This document shows positions 1-7,118 of a stretch of DNA of 19,997 nucleotides, in pieces (within the stretch, counting starts at the first letter, position 1; every line of letters starts with the position of its first letter). Both the position numbers and the translations under genes were made by a program. The notes beneath the pieces were generated by a model that had not been told where the DNA came from, searched no databases, and saw nothing but the letters and a program-made list of their open reading frames with translations. This DNA comes from JANWHF01 sp036276235. GTDB lineage: Bacteria > Planctomycetota > Phycisphaerae > Tepidisphaerales > Tepidisphaeraceae. The stretch covers positions 1 through 19,997 of the forward strand of contig DATBDZ010000304.1 of assembly GCA_036276235.1 (NCBI GenBank). Reading direction: 5' to 3'.

Positions 1-15
1 ACGCTCCGGTTCGCG

Positions 16-276
16 ATGGACTTGTGGCGGAGGCCAGACGATACACAATCACAACAAGATTCTGACCCGAAGCCACGGTGGTGGTGCGCCCATTGCCGCC
101 GGCCTCAGGCCGCCGAGAGATACGCTTGTTTAAGGACTAAATCGCGCTTTGCCAATGGGGCAGATCGGGGCGGCATAACGTGTCCCTCTAATTGGAAGTG
201 CCCGGATACCTTTACAAACGAAGAAGCCCGCTATCCGCGGATTGTACCGTCAAATCATCTGGCCCGTCGCCCCTAA
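16..276 (+). CDS. Possible small Cys-rich protein (may be 5'-partial)
   Basis: The frame is open from base 1 to a TAA at 274-276, so the gene may begin upstream of the window; the first in-window ATG is at 16 and has no visible ribosome binding site. The product carries a WWCAHC pair early and an ITCPSNWKCPD segment later, a spacing that could bind a metal ion, but no known domain is recognised. It ends only 9 bases before the next gene on the same strand, which favours it being a real first member of the phage-like cassette. An accidental open frame in GC-rich DNA remains possible. Confidence 0.35.
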   Translation: MDLWRRPDDTQSQQDSDPKPRWWCAHCRRPQAAERYACLRTKSRFANGADRGGITCPSNWKCPDTFTNEEARYPRIVPSNHLARRP

Positions 277-285
277 AGAACCCCT

Positions 286-693
286 ATGCTTCCACTCCTC
301 AACGCCATCTTCGCAAAGTTTTCTGCTGATTCGGCGCTCGCCGCCGCGTTCCCCGGCGGCTTGCACCGCGACCGCGCGCCTGAAGGGGCGGCGATGCCGT
401 ACGTCGTCTCGCGCGTGGTCGAGAGTGCCGTCGAGCTTTCGTATGGCAGCCGCTCACGCGCTCACACGCGCATCAAGTTCAGCGCCTTTGGCGTCGGTCA
501 TGACGCCGTCGGGAATCTGATGCAAACTCTCATCGATCATTTCGATGGCGCGCTGCTCACTCTCGCTGGTGGCGCGACGAATGATTCCGTCACTCGCCTT
601 GGCGATGCCGTTCCTACGCTGCATCGGCAGGATGCGGCGGGGAATGATGTTTGGGAATGGGCGGTGGTTTTTGAGTACGGCGTGGCTTCCTAA
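286..693 (+). CDS. Phage tail terminator-like protein (DUF3168 type)
   Basis: The 135-residue product has the size and layout of DUF3168/gp17-like tail completion proteins. It has an N-terminal helix (LLNAIFAKFSADSALAAAF), then a PYVVSRVVES strand after a small loop, then an amphipathic segment with DAVGNLMQTLIDHFDG, and a closing VWEWAVVFEYGV strand. In tailed phages this family sits at the head-proximal end of the tail tube and stops tail polymerisation. That is family knowledge; the match here is by eye. The neighbours are small, unrecognised proteins on the same strand, fitting a phage structural cassette. No portal, capsid, terminase or tape-measure gene lies in the window, so it may be a remnant, a domesticated tail, or the edge of a prophage. 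No strong Shine-Dalgarno site precedes the ATG. Confidence 0.65.
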   Translation: MLPLLNAIFAKFSADSALAAAFPGGLHRDRAPEGAAMPYVVSRVVESAVELSYGSRSRAHTRIKFSAFGVGHDAVGNLMQTLIDHFDGALLTLAGGATNDSVTRLGDAVPTLHRQDAAGNDVWEWAVVFEYGVAS

Positions 694-699
694 AAGGAT

Positions 700-770
700 G
701 TCATTTGTCATTGGTCATTTGTCATTTGCAAACCATTCCAACAAATGACCAATGACAAATGACCAATGAC
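700..770. repeat. Heptamer-word hairpin A (word GTCATTK)
   Basis: The left arm 700-728 is four tandem 7-base words (GTCATTT, GTCATTG, GTCATTT, GTCATTT) and the right arm 742-770 is their reverse complement in a slightly different order. 26 of 29 positions pair, and a one-word register shift pairs three words perfectly. The loop is 13 bases. It begins 6 bases after the stop at 693 and ends 8 bases before the next start codon, so it lies inside a likely operon. It could act as a terminator, an mRNA-stabilising structure or a mobile insertion; the sequence does not decide. Confidence 0.93.
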
Positions 771-778
771 AAAAGAAA

Positions 779-1564
779 ATGCAAATCACAGAAGATCTCA
801 TCCTCGGCGCCCGCTTCCGCTCTTCCTTAACTGGCACCGCGCTCCTTCGCATCTTCGACGTCGGCGGACTCGTGCCCGGGCGCGATACGCTCGCGCAGGC
901 CGCCAGCGCGATTGACTCGGCGAGCGGCGCGCGGATTCCGCGGTATGGCGATCCGCATCCTGCGGTGGCGGGGTTGTATGCCAATCAGATTGACGCCGAG
1001 CCGATACGCGGGTCGCAGACGGCCGCGCGGGTCACCGTGCGCTATGGCCCGCCGGAGGTGGCGGCGATTCCCGGAGCCGTCAGCATTCGCATTACCGGCG
1101 CGCAAAATCGCAAGCTGCTGGCCCGAAATCCGGATGGTTCGCTCATTGTTGTGAAATACACGGACCCGGCCGGCAATCTGCTGCAGGATCGCGTGCAGAT
1201 TCCGATTCTCTCGCCGAACACCGTGCTGGAATTCACGCGGCAAGAGCCGGCCAGCCCGCTGACCAAGTCGGCCCAATATCGCCGCACGCTCAACAGCAAT
1301 GCGTGGCAGGGCGGCGCCGCGAAAACATGGCTCTGCCGCGCGATTGATGGGCGGAGCCTGGCGAGCCGCGCGACGTATGAAGTCCGCTATCTCTTCGAAT
1401 ACGACCCGGATGGCTGGGAACGCATCGAATATTTCGTCGATCGCTACACCGGAAAAATCCCCGACGACGTGCAGTTCAGCGACGGGAACGACAAGGGGAT
1501 CGCAAAGATTCAACCTTACGCATTGCGCGATTATGCGCAGTTGGGATTACCAAATGCCTACTAG
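779..1564 (+). CDS. Unrecognised protein of phage-like cassette, 261 aa
   Basis: I do not recognise a family. The 261-residue protein has no signal peptide or membrane segment and looks like a soluble beta-rich protein with many short strands (AARVTVRY, AVSIRITGA, SLIVVKYTD, VQIPILS, TYEVRYLFEYD). It starts at ATG 779 just after hairpin A, with an A-rich AAAAGAAA leader but no good Shine-Dalgarno site. The end overlaps the start of the next small gene (ATG at 1554), which suggests translational coupling. Its position after a tail-terminator-like gene makes a virion or tail-associated role plausible, but this is context only. Confidence 0.75.
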   Translation: MQITEDLILGARFRSSLTGTALLRIFDVGGLVPGRDTLAQAASAIDSASGARIPRYGDPHPAVAGLYANQIDAEPIRGSQTAARVTVRYGPPEVAAIPGAVSIRITGAQNRKLLARNPDGSLIVVKYTDPAGNLLQDRVQIPILSPNTVLEFTRQEPASPLTKSAQYRRTLNSNAWQGGAAKTWLCRAIDGRSLASRATYEVRYLFEYDPDGWERIEYFVDRYTGKIPDDVQFSDGNDKGIAKIQPYALRDYAQLGLPNAY

Positions 1565-1763
1565 ATATATCGATCCATTTGAAGCCTTTCTCATCCGAGC
1601 CTTCACTGAAGTGTTCGGGCGGCCTGATACGCAAGATCCGGCGGGCGCGCGGCATGATCCGGCAACGTCCGCCGCGCGGAATCAGCCGGCAGCGAATGAG
1701 CAGCCCGTTCGGGACCGTCCGCGGCGTACCACACGCCGACGACGAAAAACAACTGCGTACTAG
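1554..1763 (+). CDS. Small protein, 69 aa, overlapping upstream gene
   Basis: The ATG at 1554 lies inside the last codons of the preceding gene and is read in another frame, an 11-base overlap typical of coupled phage genes. The product begins PTRYIDPFEAFLIRAFTEVFG, a plausible amphipathic helix, then becomes Pro/Arg/Gln-rich and ends with a run of basic residues (RPRRTTRRRRK), which could bind nucleic acid or simply reflect base composition. No family is recognised. A competing frame (1579-2085) translates the downstream palindrome into a VGWAYPTT peptide and is judged an artefact. Confidence 0.5.
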   Translation: MPTRYIDPFEAFLIRAFTEVFGRPDTQDPAGARHDPATSAARNQPAANEQPVRDRPRRTTRRRRKTTAY

Positions 1764-1787
1764 CTTCCATCTGGGATGGGGAGGGGT

Positions 1788-1891
1788 GGACCTTCGGTCC
1801 GACCGCTACTCGGAGTCAGGGCATCTTGTAGGGTGGGCGTACCCGACCACCATCTCTCGGTCCCGGTGGGCGAGTACGCCCACCCTACAAG
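1788..1891. repeat. Composite palindrome with 18-bp perfect stem (GTAGGGTGGGC type)
   Basis: A short hairpin, GGACC-TTC-GGTCC, occupies 1788-1800. It is followed by a large imperfect palindrome whose outer arms 1825-1842 and 1874-1891 pair perfectly over 18 bases (CTTGTAGGGTGGGCGTAC and its complement). The inner part (ACCACC against GGTGGG) pairs partly. Peptides of the VGWAYPTT kind come from reading such elements in frame and are familiar from many bacterial genomes, so this is an interspersed repeat family rather than coding DNA. It fills the gap between two phage-like genes. Confidence 0.9.
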
Positions 1892-1909
1892 AAATACGAA
1901 AGATTTACC

Positions 1910-2860
1910 GTGGAAACAGATCCTCTGAATCAGACCGACCTCTCCGCGCCCGCGTTGCCCGAGCCGCGCGAGCCGGCGGGGGCTTCGGGGAATACCGGCG
2001 CGCCCGCCGCGCGGTTTTCGCCGGCGGCGGTCGAGCAATTTGTCGGGATCATTCGCGGCGGGCCGTGCGCGGGCGCCGGGGCTGATTACACCGATGCCCG
2101 CTATTACATCGATCGCGCGATTGTTGGCGCATCGGCACAGCCGGGCGATTTGCTTTCGGCAACGAGCGACACGTTCCCTGGAGTGAAGCAATGCCTCACT
2201 GCGACGAATCTCGCGGAACTGGCGGACAACTCACATTCGCTTTCGCCCGGAACGATCGTGCAGGTCTTTTCGATCTACGCGCGCGGCGGCGGCAACAGCA
2301 AGCTGCATGTCTTTAGCCAACCTTCTCGCTCGTTGGGCGTTGTCGTGCGGATCGACTCCAATGCTGCCGGCGCGGGGGAATACAACGGCGCGATTCTCAC
2401 CGGGTCGAGCGATGCCGCTGCGGGCAGCGATCTTGTCATGCCGGCGGGAATGGATGATGGCGCGGCCGACGCGCTGATCCTCAACGCCGAAGAAGACAGC
2501 GAAACCGGCCATCGCCTCGCGAGCGGCACATACGCGGTCGGCGTGACGCGCGGAATGATCGACGAAAGCCCAGCCAGAAAGATCGTCGTCATCCGCGGCG
2601 GCGTCGGACGGATGGATTCGCCGACAACGCTCGGCGACACGAGTGAAGGTTCTGAAACCGCCGACACCTCAAACTGGAGCCGCGCCAGTACCGCGACGCC
2701 GCTGAATCTGTATGTCGTCAGCCGCATGGTCTACAACGAATCCGGGGATCAAACGCTGTATCAATTCGTGCGGCAATTGAGCCTCGACGCGCGCGGACTG
2801 CTGGTGAGCGTGAGCGGGGAGACGCGGGTGACGATTGATGTGACGGAGCCGTGTCCGTGA
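1910..2860 (+). CDS. Unrecognised beta-rich protein of phage-like cassette, 316 aa
   Basis: The frame starts with GTG at 1910, shortly after the palindrome; an A-rich CGAAAGA lies upstream. The first 35 residues are Pro/Ala/Glu-rich and look disordered. The rest is a Gly/Ala-rich, beta-rich soluble region (VQVFSIYARGG, LGVVVRIDSN, YNGAILTGSS, KIVVIRGGVG, LNLYVVSRMVYN) ending in a strand-rich LLVSVSGETRVTIDV. There is no signal peptide or transmembrane helix. No family is recognised. The location among tail-like genes suggests a structural or host-contact protein, which is inference. A heptamer hairpin starts about 10 bases after its stop codon. Confidence 0.78.
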   Translation: METDPLNQTDLSAPALPEPREPAGASGNTGAPAARFSPAAVEQFVGIIRGGPCAGAGADYTDARYYIDRAIVGASAQPGDLLSATSDTFPGVKQCLTATNLAELADNSHSLSPGTIVQVFSIYARGGGNSKLHVFSQPSRSLGVVVRIDSNAAGAGEYNGAILTGSSDAAAGSDLVMPAGMDDGAADALILNAEEDSETGHRLASGTYAVGVTRGMIDESPARKIVVIRGGVGRMDSPTTLGDTSEGSETADTSNWSRASTATPLNLYVVSRMVYNESGDQTLYQFVRQLSLDARGLLVSVSGETRVTIDVTEPCP

Positions 2861-2869
2861 TTGGGGGAA

Positions 2870-3010
2870 GGAGCCGGGAGTCAGGAGCCGGGAGTCAGGA
2901 GAAATGCGCGGAAGCAGCTTTCTCTTGTGCCGCGCTTCATGCGTGCAATTCGGCATCCCCTCTTGTCCTAGCTCCTGGCTCCTGGCTCCTCGCTCCTGGC
3001 TCCTAATTCC
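2870..3010. repeat. Heptamer-word hairpin C (word GGAGYCR)
   Basis: The left arm 2870-2901 is GGAGCCG, GGAGTCA, GGAGCCG, GGAGTCA, GGAG. The right arm 2969-3010 is six tandem heptamers (TAGCTCC, TGGCTCC twice, TCGCTCC, TGGCTCC, TAATTCC). The arms are complementary apart from about one mismatch per word. The 67-base loop is longer than in the other hairpins and carries no open frame of note. It begins 9 bases after the stop at 2860 and occupies most of the 177-base gap before the next gene. Confidence 0.9.
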
Positions 3011-3037
3011 TCTTCTCCAGACGCCTTCACTTCTCCC

Positions 3038-3598
3038 ATGCACCTCAAACACCGCTCCTCCTCCGGCCACCTCATTCACGGTCCGCACGGGCATCTTTCC
3101 CGGCGCTGCTCCGGCTGCGGCTGCGCGGACCTTCTCAATATGTGCGTCTATTGCCCGGATGCGACGCCTTCGCAGTTTCATGTGACGTTCAGCGGCATCA
3201 CGCTCTGCACCGATTGCGTGAACTGCGACGATGGAAGCTCAGCGAAGATCGACGGCGGCTCGAGCATCAACGGCACCTACCTCATGGCCAAAGACGGCCC
3301 GTGCGGCTGGGTCACCGAATCGGATGACATCCCCTGCACGCTCACCGTCTACAGCGGCGCCGATTGCAGCGGCACCGCCGTGCCACTCAAGCTGGCGATC
3401 GAGCAACAGCGCATCGACGCGAACACTTTCCTCCTGCAGATCACCGACGAAGGAAACAGCATCCTGGTGTTTAGCGCGACGGTGACAACGGAAAAATGCT
3501 GCGCCAGCTATACGGTCAGCAACGAAAACACGTCATGCTCCTGTGGCGACACGATCATTCTCGGCGTCGGAGGAAGCGCGACGGTAACGCCATGCTAG
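3038..3598 (+). CDS. Cysteine-rich protein of phage-like cassette, 186 aa
   Basis: The 186-residue product contains 16 cysteines in clusters: RCSGCGC and MCVYC near residues 24-39, LCTDCVNC near 56-63, single Cys in the middle, then KCC, SCSC and a C-terminal PC. This pattern suits metal binding or disulfide cross-linking. The N-terminus is His-rich (HLKHRSSSGHLIHGPHGH), with no classical signal peptide. The middle is beta-rich (SQFHVTFSGITLC, CTLTVYSGADC, SILVFSATVTT). No family is recognised. A tail-fibre, adhesin or tail-tip role would fit the cassette but is unproven. The stop is followed after 7 bases by a heptamer hairpin. Confidence 0.75.
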   Translation: MHLKHRSSSGHLIHGPHGHLSRRCSGCGCADLLNMCVYCPDATPSQFHVTFSGITLCTDCVNCDDGSSAKIDGGSSINGTYLMAKDGPCGWVTESDDIPCTLTVYSGADCSGTAVPLKLAIEQQRIDANTFLLQITDEGNSILVFSATVTTEKCCASYTVSNENTSCSCGDTIILGVGGSATVTPC

Positions 3599-3605
3599 GG
3601 GATGA

Positions 3606-3687
3606 GTTGCTGGTTGCTAGTTGTTAGTTGCGCTTGGAGAGAAACAGCTCTTACTCCAAGCGCAACTAGCAACTAACTGCTAGTAAC
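3606..3687. repeat. Heptamer-word hairpin D (word GTTGYTR)
   Basis: The left arm 3606-3639 reads GTTGCTG, GTTGCTA, GTTGTTA and then GTTGCGC. The right arm 3654-3687 is complementary. The inner 15 bases (3625-3639 with 3654-3668) pair perfectly, with scattered mismatches further out. The loop is 14 bases. The element starts 7 bases after the stop at 3598 and ends 17 bases before the next ATG. Confidence 0.92.
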
Positions 3688-3704
3688 TGATACGGAGTCC
3701 GAAC

Positions 3705-4025
3705 ATGTTGAGCCGCTGGAACCAAATCGTCGGGCAAAACCTTGCGGCGTGTCATCGTTGCCCGTTGCGGCAGGAGATTTGCCGCGGCGCGTGCGCCTGT
3801 ACGCGCGATGGTCGTGATATCATCGCGCTGGCAGAAGAAGGCGCATGTCCGATGGGAAAGCATTCGACGCCGCCTTCGCGTGGGTTAGGGGATACGGTGG
3901 CGAGAATTGCCAACGCGATTGGCGCAAACAAGGCAGCAAAGATGTATGAGCACATAAGCGGCCACGATTGCGGGTGCGGGAAGAGAAAATCGCGGCTCAA
4001 TGAGTTGGTGCCGTATAAAGACTGA
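3705..4025 (+). CDS. Small Cys-cluster protein with CGCGKRKSRLN motif, 106 aa
   Basis: The 106-residue product has two Cys clusters. The first, residues about 16-48, reads CHRCPLRQEICRGACAC followed by ACPMGKH, resembling a zinc or iron-sulfur knuckle. The second, near the C-terminus, is DCGCGKRKSRLNEL; similar CGCxKRxxxLN tails occur in small phage-encoded proteins. CGGAG, 6 bases upstream of the ATG, is a reasonable ribosome binding site. It is the last gene of the cassette before a repeat-filled gap. The function is unknown; metal binding is inferred from the Cys spacing. Confidence 0.75.
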   Translation: MLSRWNQIVGQNLAACHRCPLRQEICRGACACTRDGRDIIALAEEGACPMGKHSTPPSRGLGDTVARIANAIGANKAAKMYEHISGHDCGCGKRKSRLNELVPYKD

Positions 4026-4038
4026 ACCTGTTCCGTGG

Positions 4039-4057
4039 CATGGGTTTTCAACCCATG
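4039..4057. repeat. Short palindrome CATGGGTT/AACCCATG
   Basis: An 8-base perfect stem closes on a 3-base TTC loop, 14 bases after the stop codon of the last cassette gene. There is no T-run after it, so it is not a standard intrinsic terminator. Its composition resembles interspersed GGCATGGGTT elements. Confidence 0.75.
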
Positions 4058-4126
4058 TGAGCGACACCGATCGGTCAAAACTTCTCTGCGTCTTGAACAC
4101 CGATGCGCGACGCGGGCAATACTCTG

Positions 4127-4216
4127 CCGGTACTCCGGGAGAGGGCTGGGGTGGGGGGCTTGTCTTCGCGGCGCTCGACAGTTGGCCCCCACCCTAACCC
4201 TCCCCCGGAGTACCGG
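4127..4216. repeat. 31-base inverted repeat with CCGGTACTCCGG ends
   Basis: The arms 4127-4157 and 4186-4216 pair with about four mismatches. Both carry CCGGTACTCCGG at the outside and a G-run (GGGTGGGGG type) at the inside, around a 28-base loop. In-frame reading gives the Pro/Ser/Leu-rich peptides often seen as spurious proteins in databases, so I treat it as an interspersed repeat. The G-rich inner arm could form unusual structures on one strand. Confidence 0.88.
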
Positions 4217-4286
4217 AGGAGGGGACAAGACTTGGCGGTGAAACTGTCGCGCCAGTATTGAACACTCCTTCCTTTATACGTCCCTT

Positions 4287-4307
4287 GCACGGCTTTCAAA
4301 GCCGTGC
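4287..4307. repeat. Short palindrome GCACGGCTTT/AAAGCCGTGC
   Basis: A 10-base perfect stem around a single central base, 36 bases upstream of the hpnK start. It could be an operator-like site or another copy of an interspersed element; no T-run follows, so terminator function is unlikely. Confidence 0.78.
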
Positions 4308-4342
4308 CACGATAGACTTGCTCCTATCACAAAGAATCCCTC

Positions 4343-5206
4343 GTGAACCTCATCCTCACCGCCGATGATTTTGGGCGATCTCATGAGATCAATCAGGCGG
4401 TCGTGCGCGCTCATCGCGCAGGGACGTTAACCGCCGCGAGCTTGATGGTGGCGGGTAGCGCCGCCGACGAGGCAATTGTGATTGCTCGGGAGAATCCGAA
4501 GCTGGCCATCGGTTTGCATCTGGTTGCGGTGGATGGGCCGGCGGTTTTGTCGGCGGATCAGATTCCAGCACTGGTCGATCGATCCGGAAGATTTCCCAAT
4601 GCGCCGGCGGGATTGGGCATTCGCTATGCGCTCTCGCGCGAAGCGCGCCGGCAATTGAAGCGCGAGATCGAGGCGCAGTTTGCGCGGTTTGCCGAATCGG
4701 GCTTGCCGCTGTCGCATGTGGATGGGCATCAGCACATGCATCTGCATCCGGCGGTCTTTCCGATGATCGTTCCGCTGGCCGCGCGATATGGCGCCAAGCG
4801 CGTGCGGATCGTCCATGATGATCTTGGGCTGTCGCTGCGACATGACCGGACGAAACTGCTGACGCGCTGCATCTGGGCCGCCAGTTTTGCGTGGCTGGGC
4901 CGCCTGGCCCGGCGGCGTTTGCGGAGGACGGACCTGGCCGCGGCTGACCGGGTCTACGGGCTTCTGCAGTCTGGGCGAATGTCCGATAACTATGTGCTGG
5001 ACCTGCTGCAACAAATCGGCAACCCGCGCGACCATCGGCTGGCGGAAATCTACTTTCATCCCACGATCGGCGATCGCACCGATGCGTGGGGTCCGAATCC
5101 AGGGGATTTTCGCACGTTGCTCAATCCGGCGGTTCTGCGGATGATATCTGCCCGTGGGATGTCGCCCCAACGACATCCGTTGGCGGATTCGCGTCAGGCT
5201 CGGTAG
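4343..5206 (+). CDS. hpnK: Hopanoid biosynthesis deacetylase HpnK (YdjC/ChbG family)
   Basis: YdjC-fold metal-dependent deacetylase of 287 residues. Visible signatures are TADDFG (residues 6-11), with the acidic pair of the metal site, GLH at 57-59, and the His-rich HVDGHQHMHLHP at 125-136. The segment GTLTAASLMVAGSAADEA and the length are typical of HpnK. In characterised hopanoid producers HpnK removes the acetyl group from N-acetylglucosaminyl bacteriohopanetetrol made by HpnI, a step toward the cyclitol-ether head group; this is family knowledge. The GTG start at 4343 gives the complete N-terminal motif. hpnI follows on the same strand 78 bases later. No hpnJ, hpnG or hpnH is in the window. 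A general YdjC carbohydrate deacetylase is the alternative, less likely given the neighbour. Confidence 0.85.
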   Translation: MNLILTADDFGRSHEINQAVVRAHRAGTLTAASLMVAGSAADEAIVIARENPKLAIGLHLVAVDGPAVLSADQIPALVDRSGRFPNAPAGLGIRYALSREARRQLKREIEAQFARFAESGLPLSHVDGHQHMHLHPAVFPMIVPLAARYGAKRVRIVHDDLGLSLRHDRTKLLTRCIWAASFAWLGRLARRRLRRTDLAAADRVYGLLQSGRMSDNYVLDLLQQIGNPRDHRLAEIYFHPTIGDRTDAWGPNPGDFRTLLNPAVLRMISARGMSPQRHPLADSRQAR

Positions 5207-5215
5207 GGTGTCGCG

Positions 5216-5248
5216 TACTCACCCCCGCAAGCGGCGCGGGCATGAGTA
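5216..5248. repeat. Imperfect palindrome between hpnK and hpnI
   Basis: TACTCA at 5216-5221 pairs with TGAGTA at 5243-5248, and CCCCCGC pairs with the internal GCGCGGG. It lies 36 bases before the preferred hpnI start, and the in-frame TTG at 5249 follows it directly. It may be a remnant of an interspersed element or affect translation of hpnI; there is no T-run. Confidence 0.55.
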
Positions 5249-5284
5249 TTGCATCACGCTGTCGAGCTAGCCTTACAATTGCTT

Positions 5285-7096
5285 ATGACGCGAGCGCCTT
5301 TTGCCGCAGTACTGATCGGAGCCTTGTGTTTGAGCTGGCTCTATTGGCTCTGCGCATGGATGGCGACGCGCCGCTTCTTCCGTAGAAATCGCGGGGAATG
5401 CTCCGAGTTCAAACCAACCGTCTCAATTCTTAAGCCTGTCAAAGGGGTCGATGCGCAGGCGTTCAAGAACTTTGCGAGCTTTTGTCAGCAGGATTTTGAC
5501 GACTATGAATTGCTGTTCGGCGTTGCCGATGGAAACGATCCGGCGGTGGCGCTGGTTGAGCAGTTGCAAAAAGAGTTTCCAGATCGGCGCATCGCGCTGA
5601 TCGTCGCGCCGACGATGACGCTCAATCCCAAATCCTCCACGCTTGAGGCCCTGGGCCGCGAGGCGAGCGGGGAGGTCCTGGTTATCAGCGACGCCGACAT
5701 GCGCGTCGGCTCTGATTACCTCTCAACCGTCGTGGCGCCACTGGCCGACCCGAAGGTGGGCATCGTCACCTGCCTGTATCACGGCACCCACGCCCGCACG
5801 CTGGCCGCCCGGCTCGAAGGGCTGCACGCCGGCCAGATGTTTCTGCCCTCGGTCATCCTCGCGCACGAATGCCTTGGCCAGGTCGTCGGCATGGGCGCGA
5901 CACTCGCACTTCGCAAATCAGATTTCCAGCGCATCGGCGGATACAGCGCGTTCGGCGATTTGCTCATGGATGATTTTCAGCTCGTCGACCGCATCAGAAA
6001 AATCGGGCTGGAATCGCAACTGGCCAACTGCGTTGTCGAAAACATTTTGGGCAATACGCAATTTATTGACCAATGGCGGCGGGAACTCCGCTGGGCGCGC
6101 GGCATCCGGATCACATCGCCGACTAAATATTTGGGCATCTTTCTGACGTATCCGATCGCCCTGAGCGCGATGCTCGTTGCACTTTATCCGCTGGTGATGT
6201 GGACGTGGGTTGCGCTTGGTGTGACGGTCGTATGCCGAGCGGTCATCGCGTGGGACATTGGCCGGCTGCTTCCGGCTGGCGGATCGCCGCCTTCTGCCGT
6301 CGCCACGTCGGCTCTGCTGCTTCCTCTCCGCGAACTGCTCAGCTTCACGATCTGGTGCGGCGGGCTGATTGGCCGCAAGGTCTACTGGCGCGGGCAGGAA
6401 TTCGGGTTGGCGCGCAATGGGCAATTGCTCCGGACCATTCCCAAGACGGGCGGCCCGCTCCGCGCCGCGGTGCGATGGCTCGATGCGCTTCTGCGGCGTC
6501 GCCAGAACATTTTCGAGTTCACTCAATCGACCGCCTGCATGCTGCGTATCTCCCGATCGGTTTGCACACGGCCGATTGAGCTATCGCATCAAACCCTCTC
6601 GCCCGGCATGCCGATCGGCGAGTTGCATATTTGGAATGATCAGATGCCCAAAATGCAGCTTGACGGCGCGAGCCTGGCCTGGGCGCGGCAAGCCGAAGAG
6701 CATCTGGATCATTCACTTCGCGAGCTGGCCCGGGTGGTGCGCAGTGACGGGCGGCTAATCGATCTGGATGCCTTCAAAATCAATTTCTCGCTGACGCCGC
6801 GCGGCGGGCGCCATCAGGTCAAACGCTTCGCGCGCCGCATTCATTTTGAAACGGTCGAACCCCCTGCGCCCGCCGGGCTGCTTTCCCGCCTGCATCGCAT
6901 CGGCGAGAATGTGCTGATCTGGTTGCTGATCTGGACTTTCAACCCCGGCGCTCTTCGCAACGGAAAGTTGATGCGGATGCGCACCGAACTATGGATCTCG
7001 CGAAGCGAATTGTTGCGACGGTATGGCGAGCAAACCAGCCGCGACGCCACCGAATTCCGCGGACGCAGGACGCGCGTCCGTATGAAATCCACATAA
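5285..7096 (+). CDS. hpnI: Hopanoid glycosyltransferase HpnI with long C-terminal extension
   Basis: A 603-residue GT2/GT21 (ceramide glucosyltransferase-like) enzyme. It has an N-terminal membrane helix (6-26), then the catalytic domain with ADGND (81-85), DAD (136-138), MDD (228-230) and QWRRELRW (263-270), the usual D, DxD, D and Q-xx-RW set, followed by membrane segments around 284-365. HpnI adds N-acetylglucosamine to bacteriohopanetetrol in known systems. Known HpnI proteins end near residue 380; here about 220 more residues follow. They include PGMPIGELHIWNDQMP (440-455) and an amphipathic LIWLLIWTF (544-552), and resemble YkoP-type domains by eye (uncertain). I prefer ATG 5285 over the in-frame TTG at 5249, because it places the membrane helix at the N-terminus. 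No Shine-Dalgarno is visible. It lies between hpnK and a second glycosyltransferase. Confidence 0.82.
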   Translation: MTRAPFAAVLIGALCLSWLYWLCAWMATRRFFRRNRGECSEFKPTVSILKPVKGVDAQAFKNFASFCQQDFDDYELLFGVADGNDPAVALVEQLQKEFPDRRIALIVAPTMTLNPKSSTLEALGREASGEVLVISDADMRVGSDYLSTVVAPLADPKVGIVTCLYHGTHARTLAARLEGLHAGQMFLPSVILAHECLGQVVGMGATLALRKSDFQRIGGYSAFGDLLMDDFQLVDRIRKIGLESQLANCVVENILGNTQFIDQWRRELRWARGIRITSPTKYLGIFLTYPIALSAMLVALYPLVMWTWVALGVTVVCRAVIAWDIGRLLPAGGSPPSAVATSALLLPLRELLSFTIWCGGLIGRKVYWRGQEFGLARNGQLLRTIPKTGGPLRAAVRWLDALLRRRQNIFEFTQSTACMLRISRSVCTRPIELSHQTLSPGMPIGELHIWNDQMPKMQLDGASLAWARQAEEHLDHSLRELARVVRSDGRLIDLDAFKINFSLTPRGGRHQVKRFARRIHFETVEPPAPAGLLSRLHRIGENVLIWLLIWTFNPGALRNGKLMRMRTELWISRSELLRRYGEQTSRDATEFRGRRTRVRMKST

Positions 7097-7118
7097 ACCG
7101 GCGGGCACCACTCGCGCC

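Larger units (their letters stand above)
4026..4342. other. Non-coding, palindrome-rich gap between phage-like cassette and hopanoid genes
   Basis: No credible gene is seen in these 317 bases; the open frames present read through palindromes. The stretch contains three separate inverted repeats, annotated individually. A weak promoter may overlap the last one (TTGCAC at 4285-4290, 17 bases, then CACGAT), but the -10 match is poor and I do not call it. Confidence 0.75.

Noticed and set aside
700..770. Short regularly spaced repeats as a CRISPR array
   Set aside because: The repeats are 7 bases with no unique spacers, arranged as inverted arms; none of the repeat loci has 23-50 base repeats with variable spacers, and no cas gene is present.
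1579..2085. A 168-residue open frame overlapping two genes
   Set aside because: It reads through the palindrome (VGWAYPTT peptide) and then runs out of frame over the 316-residue gene; composition is Arg/Ala-rich shadow coding.
2904..3185. Plus-strand open frame across hairpin C
   Set aside because: The middle of the product (SSWLLAPRSWLL) is a translation of the tandem heptamers, so it is an artefact.
4427..5176. A long minus-strand open frame opposite hpnK
   Set aside because: It lies wholly antisense to a gene with complete family motifs and shows no recognisable domain.
5918..6526. Minus-strand open frame of 202 codons opposite hpnI
   Set aside because: Antisense to the well-supported glycosyltransferase; typical GC-rich shadow frame.
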